This document shows positions 61,301-64,000 of a DNA stretch of 64,000 bases, one piece after another. Positions within the stretch are counted from its first letter, which is position 1. Every line of letters starts with the position of its first letter. The translations under genes and the position numbers were made by a program. A model generated the notes under the pieces. It had not been told where the DNA came from and did not search any database. It saw only the letters and a program-made list of their open reading frames with translations. Origin of the DNA: Thalassovita mangrovi (GTDB taxonomy: Bacteria > Pseudomonadota > Alphaproteobacteria > Rhodobacterales > Rhodobacteraceae); the NCBI RefSeq assembly GCF_009857745.1, contig NZ_WWEN01000003.1, positions 496,001 to 560,000 of the forward strand. The letters are read 5' to 3'.

Positions 61301-62887
61301 ATGGTGGATGCACAGGTCGGGATCGTAATCGGTCTTGGTCGCGTTCCAGTCGTAAAGGATCAGGTTGCGTTCGGTATCGGGCAGGATGTCGAGGGTTTTG
61401 ATCTGTGCCTGCGGGTCGGCGGTTGCGGCTTTCTCGATCCGATCCGCCATCAGTTTCAGGAAGGCGGGCGTGACCTTCGCCGCATCGCCTAGCAGTTTCA
61501 CCGCGCCATCGACAGCACACAGGGTGATCGCCGTGCCGGGGATCAGCGCCGCCTGATCGCTCAACCCCAGTTGCGGGGTGTCGATCCGCGCCTGCCCCGG
61601 CAGGCGGGCGGGCATGTCGGCGGGCGCGGGGCCATATTTTTGCGCTGTGGAGAGAGAGGCTTGGAAGCCGGAAAGGACGGTTTCGACGCTGGCGGAGGTG
61701 TCCAGCCTGACCGGGGCCCAGGGCATCAGGTAGCCCTCGGGCGCCGTGGTCGCGGTGCTCCACGCCAGATCGACGGTTTCGGTCGCCGCCAGCCGCCCGG
61801 CGACCAGCGCCAGCGCATCCGTCGCAGTTTCCGCGTCCAGCGACAGGGGCTGTTCCAGCACCCCTGCGGAGGTGGTGGCGGTCAGCGGCAATTGCGCCGG
61901 GGTGAAGGCTTCGAACAAGGCGCGATAGGCCGGTTCGCCCTTGATCGCTTTTTGCATCGCGGTGTCGAGTGCGTCGCTCAGCGCCGCGTCGGGGCTGGGC
62001 AGCAACTCGCCCTTGGAGACGAGCTTCGGCAGGGCCACTCCCGACCCATCCGGCGCGGAAAAGCCGCGCAGCACCATCGCCCCGTCGCCGCAGGCCACGG
62101 TCAGGTGGTCGGCGGTAACTTCCAGTACCTCGCCCGGCTGGCCCGACCCATCCGACAGGGCGGATTTGCCGACCAGGACCAGTTTCCCGCCCGCCTCGAT
62201 CTTGGCGCAGAACAGCGGGTTCCAGTAATCGCCGTGATCCAGCGCCCGCACCAGCGCGTCGACCTCGGCCGCCGACCTGGTGAAATCCAACCGCCCGGCC
62301 GCCGCGGGACGATGCGACAGGCCGAAATAGCTGCGCATTGAGAGGTCCTGTTTCTGCCGCGCGGGCGCGCCGCTGGCCAGCGCGTCGGCCAGTTCCGGGA
62401 AACTGTCGATCGCGGCCTCGTAACACCGCGTGTTCAGCGTCAGCGCGGTATCGGCGGGCGCGATGGCGAAGCGGCGCTGGATCAGGATATCGCCCTCGTC
62501 GATGCCGCCTTCGATCATGTGCCAGGTGATGCCGTGCATGTCCTCGGCCGCGGCAACGGCCCAGACCGGCGCGTTCAGCCCGGCATAGGCGGGCAGCGGC
62601 CCGTCGTGGAAATTCACCGCGCCCTTGGCGGGCATCGCCAGCACGTCGCCCGGGATGATGTCGAGATTGGCGATGCTCAGCAGCCAGTCGAAGTGCAGCC
62701 TACCCAGTCGCGCGCCCAGATCCTTGCCCGGCGCTTCGACCCGCAGCCCCGCGCCGGTGGCCCAGGCGGCGATATCCGGGTTGCGGGTGACCACGGCGGA
62801 AATGCTATGCCCCTTGCCGCGCAGGATTTCCCCGCATTGGATTACCAGGGATTCGTTGCCGATCAGGACGCTGGAAAACTGCGACAT
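58304..62887 (-). CDS. NRPS-like enzyme: formyltransferase - adenylation with inserted luciferase-like monooxygenase - carrier
   Basis: A 1527-residue multidomain enzyme. Residues 1 to about 170 form a formyltransferase (VNFHDGPLPAYAGLNAPVW, then HMIEGGIDEGDIL), with its C-terminal subdomain to about 290. Residues 300-500 look like the end of a condensation domain. The adenylation domain starts near 525 (YTSGSTGRPKG at 674-684, LSFDIS with Asp720) and is interrupted at about 755-1115 by an FMN-dependent luciferase-like monooxygenase (DFSLFYWGND, VWTPERHFHAFGG). It then resumes (NMYGPTETT 1191-1199, YRTGDLARW 1284-1292, NKKVDRKAL 1390-1398). The carrier site is FFDLGGHSL with Ser1450. No thioesterase is present. 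This is the MupA/Atu3671-like layout. It should load, oxidise and perhaps N-formylate one amino acid. Confidence 0.92.
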   Translation of the reverse strand: MSQFSSVLIGNESLVIQCGEILRGKGHSISAVVTRNPDIAAWATGAGLRVEAPGKDLGARLGRLHFDWLLSIANLDIIPGDVLAMPAKGAVNFHDGPLPAYAGLNAPVWAVAAAEDMHGITWHMIEGGIDEGDILIQRRFAIAPADTALTLNTRCYEAAIDSFPELADALASGAPARQKQDLSMRSYFGLSHRPAAAGRLDFTRSAAEVDALVRALDHGDYWNPLFCAKIEAGGKLVLVGKSALSDGSGQPGEVLEVTADHLTVACGDGAMVLRGFSAPDGSGVALPKLVSKGELLPSPDAALSDALDTAMQKAIKGEPAYRALFEAFTPAQLPLTATTSAGVLEQPLSLDAETATDALALVAGRLAATETVDLAWSTATTAPEGYLMPWAPVRLDTSASVETVLSGFQASLSTAQKYGPAPADMPARLPGQARIDTPQLGLSDQAALIPGTAITLCAVDGAVKLLGDAAKVTPAFLKLMADRIEKAATADPQAQIKTLDILPDTERNLILYDWNATKTDYDPDLCIHHMFERQVAKTPEAEALVVDGESLTYAELNARANQVAHVLAQMGVKPGTLVGLYTHRSPFLLIGALGILKAGGAYVPLDPAYPADRIALYIEDSACPVIVTGQAMAAELPEHAAQVLALDTDPRILSASTDNIDSGVKGQDMAYMIYTSGSTGRPKGVMVEHRNVSNFFTGMDDRIDHAQGGVWLAVTSLSFDISVLELFYTLARGFKLVLSSDENRALVSKGRMPMTGKGMDFSLFYWGNDDGVGRDKYELLFEGAKIADANGFCAVWTPERHFHAFGGPYPNPSVTGAAVAALTKNLAVRAGSCVAPLHHPARIAEEWAVIDNLTNGRTGIGIASGWQPHDFVLRPENTPPNNKPAMLETIETLRKLWAGEEVEFPMANGEMHGLVTQPRPVSKKLNIWVTTAGNPETWKEAGRIGANVLTHLLGQSIAEVGDKIKLYHAALREAGHDPKDFTVTLMLHTYVAEDRERAREIARGPMKDYLNSAAGLIKQFAWAFPAFKRPEGVTNPFELDLGTLDAEELDAILEFAFLRYFEDSGLFGTVDDCLNRVEQLKRIGVDEIACLIDYGIEKQTVLNGLTLLAEVLKGANTEVELDEDDFSIAAQIIRHGVTHLQCTPSMARMISMNDEARAALGRVEHLMIGGEALPGALVGEFADITRAGIENMYGPTETTIWSTTETAAAGESVVNIGAPIANTQVYVLDDDLQPVPVGVPGELYIGGDGVTRGYWQRADLTAERFLADPFVTPDHAAPGGARMYRTGDLARWRADGKLDFMGRADHQVKLRGYRIELGEIEAAMAEQPNVTHAVVIPREDTPGATRLVGYMTANGPVDETALRKHLSDLLPEFMVPAQFVTLDAFPLTPNKKVDRKALPAPVERQASAPIAGFVAPTNSVEQDIAAIWSRILGVQAIGSRDNFFDLGGHSLLAVQAHREIREKLGAAKLGITDIFRFPVLSALSERVSESLGQVKVEPAAAQDTAARSDAMSRRKEMRARRMARNPK

Positions 62888-62891
62888 GGGA

Positions 62892-63923
62892 TCACTCCGA
62901 TACGATCAGGGACCCGTCCGGCCGAGGCAAGTCTTCGGTCAGGCGGGGGACGGCCGCGCGGCGGCGGGGTTTGAACATCGCGGCCAGGTCGTGGCGCAGC
63001 AAGGTTCGCAGGAAATGCGGCGGGTCGGCCGGTTTGCGGCCGCGCGCATATTGGCGCGCCCGGTGCAGGACGCCGCCGGTGACATGCGCCAGCGTGGCCA
63101 GCGCGGCATAGGCAGCACCGTGGTTCTTGGCGAAATAATAGGACCGGGAATCGAACCAGTAATCCGGCACCCGGCGCCATTCCTTCATGCCGGTGCTGAC
63201 CGATCCGATATGGGCCACGTCGCTTTCGCGCACGAACACCGTCTGATACCCGGCGCGATGCGCGCGCAGGCACAGATCGGTTTCCTCGAAATAGAGGAAA
63301 AACGCCTCGTCAAAGAGCCCGATTTCATCCAGCACCTCGCGCCGCATCATCAGGCTGGCCCCGGCCAGCCAGTCGACCGGGCGGGTGTGGTCGGGAATGT
63401 CGACCGGTACCCGCTTGTGCGACAGCAACCTGGAGACCGGGCCGAAGCGGATCGCGCCTTCGAATTCGCTGGCGATCGAGGGGAAGCGGAAGGTGGTCAG
63501 ATGCGGATCGCCCGTGGGCCCGTGGATATAGCTGCCTGCGAAACCCGCTTCGGGATGGGTTTGCAAGTAATTGAGAAGCTGCCGGATCGCATCCGCAGCG
63601 GGGAAGGCATCGGAATTTAGCACGTATACGTAATCGGGTTTGCTGCCGTCGCTCAGCCCAGCCTGAATGCCGAAATTGTTGCCCGCGCCAAAGCCGCCGT
63701 TGCGGCCCGATTGCAGCACCCGCACCCGGTTGCCCGTGGTCCAGCCATGCGCCTGCGCATGGTCGATCAGCCGCTCGAACGACCCGTCGCCGGAATCGTT
63801 GTCCACCACCAGGATTTCACCACCGATCCCCTGCATCGCGCGCAGCGCCGCATCGACCGATTTCACGGTCATGTCCGGCGTGCGGTAATTCAGGATCACG
63901 GTCAGAAGGCGCGGGTCGGTCAT
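62892..63923 (-). CDS. Glycosyltransferase family 2 (rhamnosyltransferase-like)
   Basis: A 343-residue GT2 enzyme. LLTVILNYRTPDMTVKSV opens the fold, ILVVDNDSGDGS is the first acidic motif, GGFGAGNNFGIQAG follows, and YVYVLNSDAF is the D-x-D-like site, as in WbbL-type rhamnosyltransferases. LFDEAFFLYFEETDLCLRAH holds the acidic catalytic block. The start is MTDPRLL at 63923; ten upstream residues are not family-like. It lies five bases upstream of the NRPS-like gene on the same strand, so the two share a transcript. Confidence 0.9.
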   Translation of the reverse strand: MTDPRLLTVILNYRTPDMTVKSVDAALRAMQGIGGEILVVDNDSGDGSFERLIDHAQAHGWTTGNRVRVLQSGRNGGFGAGNNFGIQAGLSDGSKPDYVYVLNSDAFPAADAIRQLLNYLQTHPEAGFAGSYIHGPTGDPHLTTFRFPSIASEFEGAIRFGPVSRLLSHKRVPVDIPDHTRPVDWLAGASLMMRREVLDEIGLFDEAFFLYFEETDLCLRAHRAGYQTVFVRESDVAHIGSVSTGMKEWRRVPDYWFDSRSYYFAKNHGAAYAALATLAHVTGGVLHRARQYARGRKPADPPHFLRTLLRHDLAAMFKPRRRAAVPRLTEDLPRPDGSLIVSE

Positions 63924-63927
63924 CGGG

Positions 63928-64000
63928 TCACTCCGCCGCCTTGTCGGGGGCAATGGCCTGATCCCGTTCGCGTTCCACCGCGTCGATCCCGGCCCGGATA
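63928..64000 (-). CDS. C-terminal end of an upstream gene, cut by the window
   Basis: The minus strand is open from the window edge to a TGA at 63928-63930 and reads IRAGIDAVERERDQAIAPDK and AAE as its last residues. The high charge and position four bases before the glycosyltransferase start fit the end of another gene of the same operon. Nothing can be said of its function. Confidence 0.4.
   Translation of the reverse strand, partial: IRAGIDAVERERDQAIAPDKAAE

Noticed and set aside
59393-61492. 699-codon plus-strand frame opposite the NRPS-like gene
   Set aside because: Shadow frame; composition biased and no family features, while the minus strand has complete NRPS motifs.

Overview
The window is GC-rich chromosomal DNA from an alphaproteobacterium, most likely a member of the Rhodobacteraceae (Roseobacter-type). 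The grounds are protein character and gene order: dnaA, dnaN, recF and gyrB; rpsT beside dnaA; mutM-ubiE-ubiB; a C-P lyase phn locus; and malate synthase G. No rRNA, tRNA, CRISPR array, insertion sequence or prophage is visible.

Layout. 1-3.4 kb: 5'-truncated malate synthase G, a GlcG/HbpS-family protein, a VOC protein and a convergent carboxymuconolactone-decarboxylase-family protein. 3.6-7.5 kb: a GtrA flippase-like protein, an FAD oxidoreductase and a GT-C-like membrane protein, probably a lipid-linked sugar transfer set. 7.6-11.1 kb: an ion channel with a zinc-ribbon tail, then a LysR regulator divergent from a GNAT-MFS pair. 11.1-23.6 kb, minus strand: gyrB, recF, dnaN, dnaA and rpsT. 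Three surface-polysaccharide genes and an acyl-CoA ligase separate gyrB from recF. 23.8-27.9 kb: enoyl-CoA hydratase, mutM, ubiE, ubiB. The region after ubiB holds a long imperfect inverted repeat.

28-43 kb is a large phosphonate locus. A minus-strand operon phnGHIJKLN is divergent from the regulator phnF. There are two phnM paralogues, a 2H-phosphoesterase-like DUF1045 gene (no phnP is visible), an APH-like kinase, and a second minus-strand operon phnC-phnD-phnE-phnE-hexapeptide transferase. A small AT-richer segment between phnI and phnJ probably encodes a 55-residue membrane protein on the opposite strand.

43.3-57.2 kb is an exopolysaccharide or capsule cluster: an acyltransferase with an SGNH domain, a GMC-type oxidoreductase, an SDR, a WecG-type transferase, a Gfo/Idh/MocA dehydrogenase and an epimerase as separate genes, two glycosyltransferases, a second dehydrogenase and epimerase fused in one polypeptide, a BY-kinase-like ATPase, and a convergent Wzz-type co-polymerase. 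57.6-64 kb, minus strand: a glycosyltransferase, a 1527-residue NRPS-like protein (formyltransferase, adenylation domain interrupted by a luciferase-like monooxygenase, carrier domain) and a phosphopantetheinyl transferase translationally coupled to it. The NRPS-like operon and the phosphonate locus with its candidate PhnP substitute are the most interesting parts.

Starts were chosen by hand from ribosome binding sites and family N-termini. Residue positions are counts from the translations. No database search was possible.
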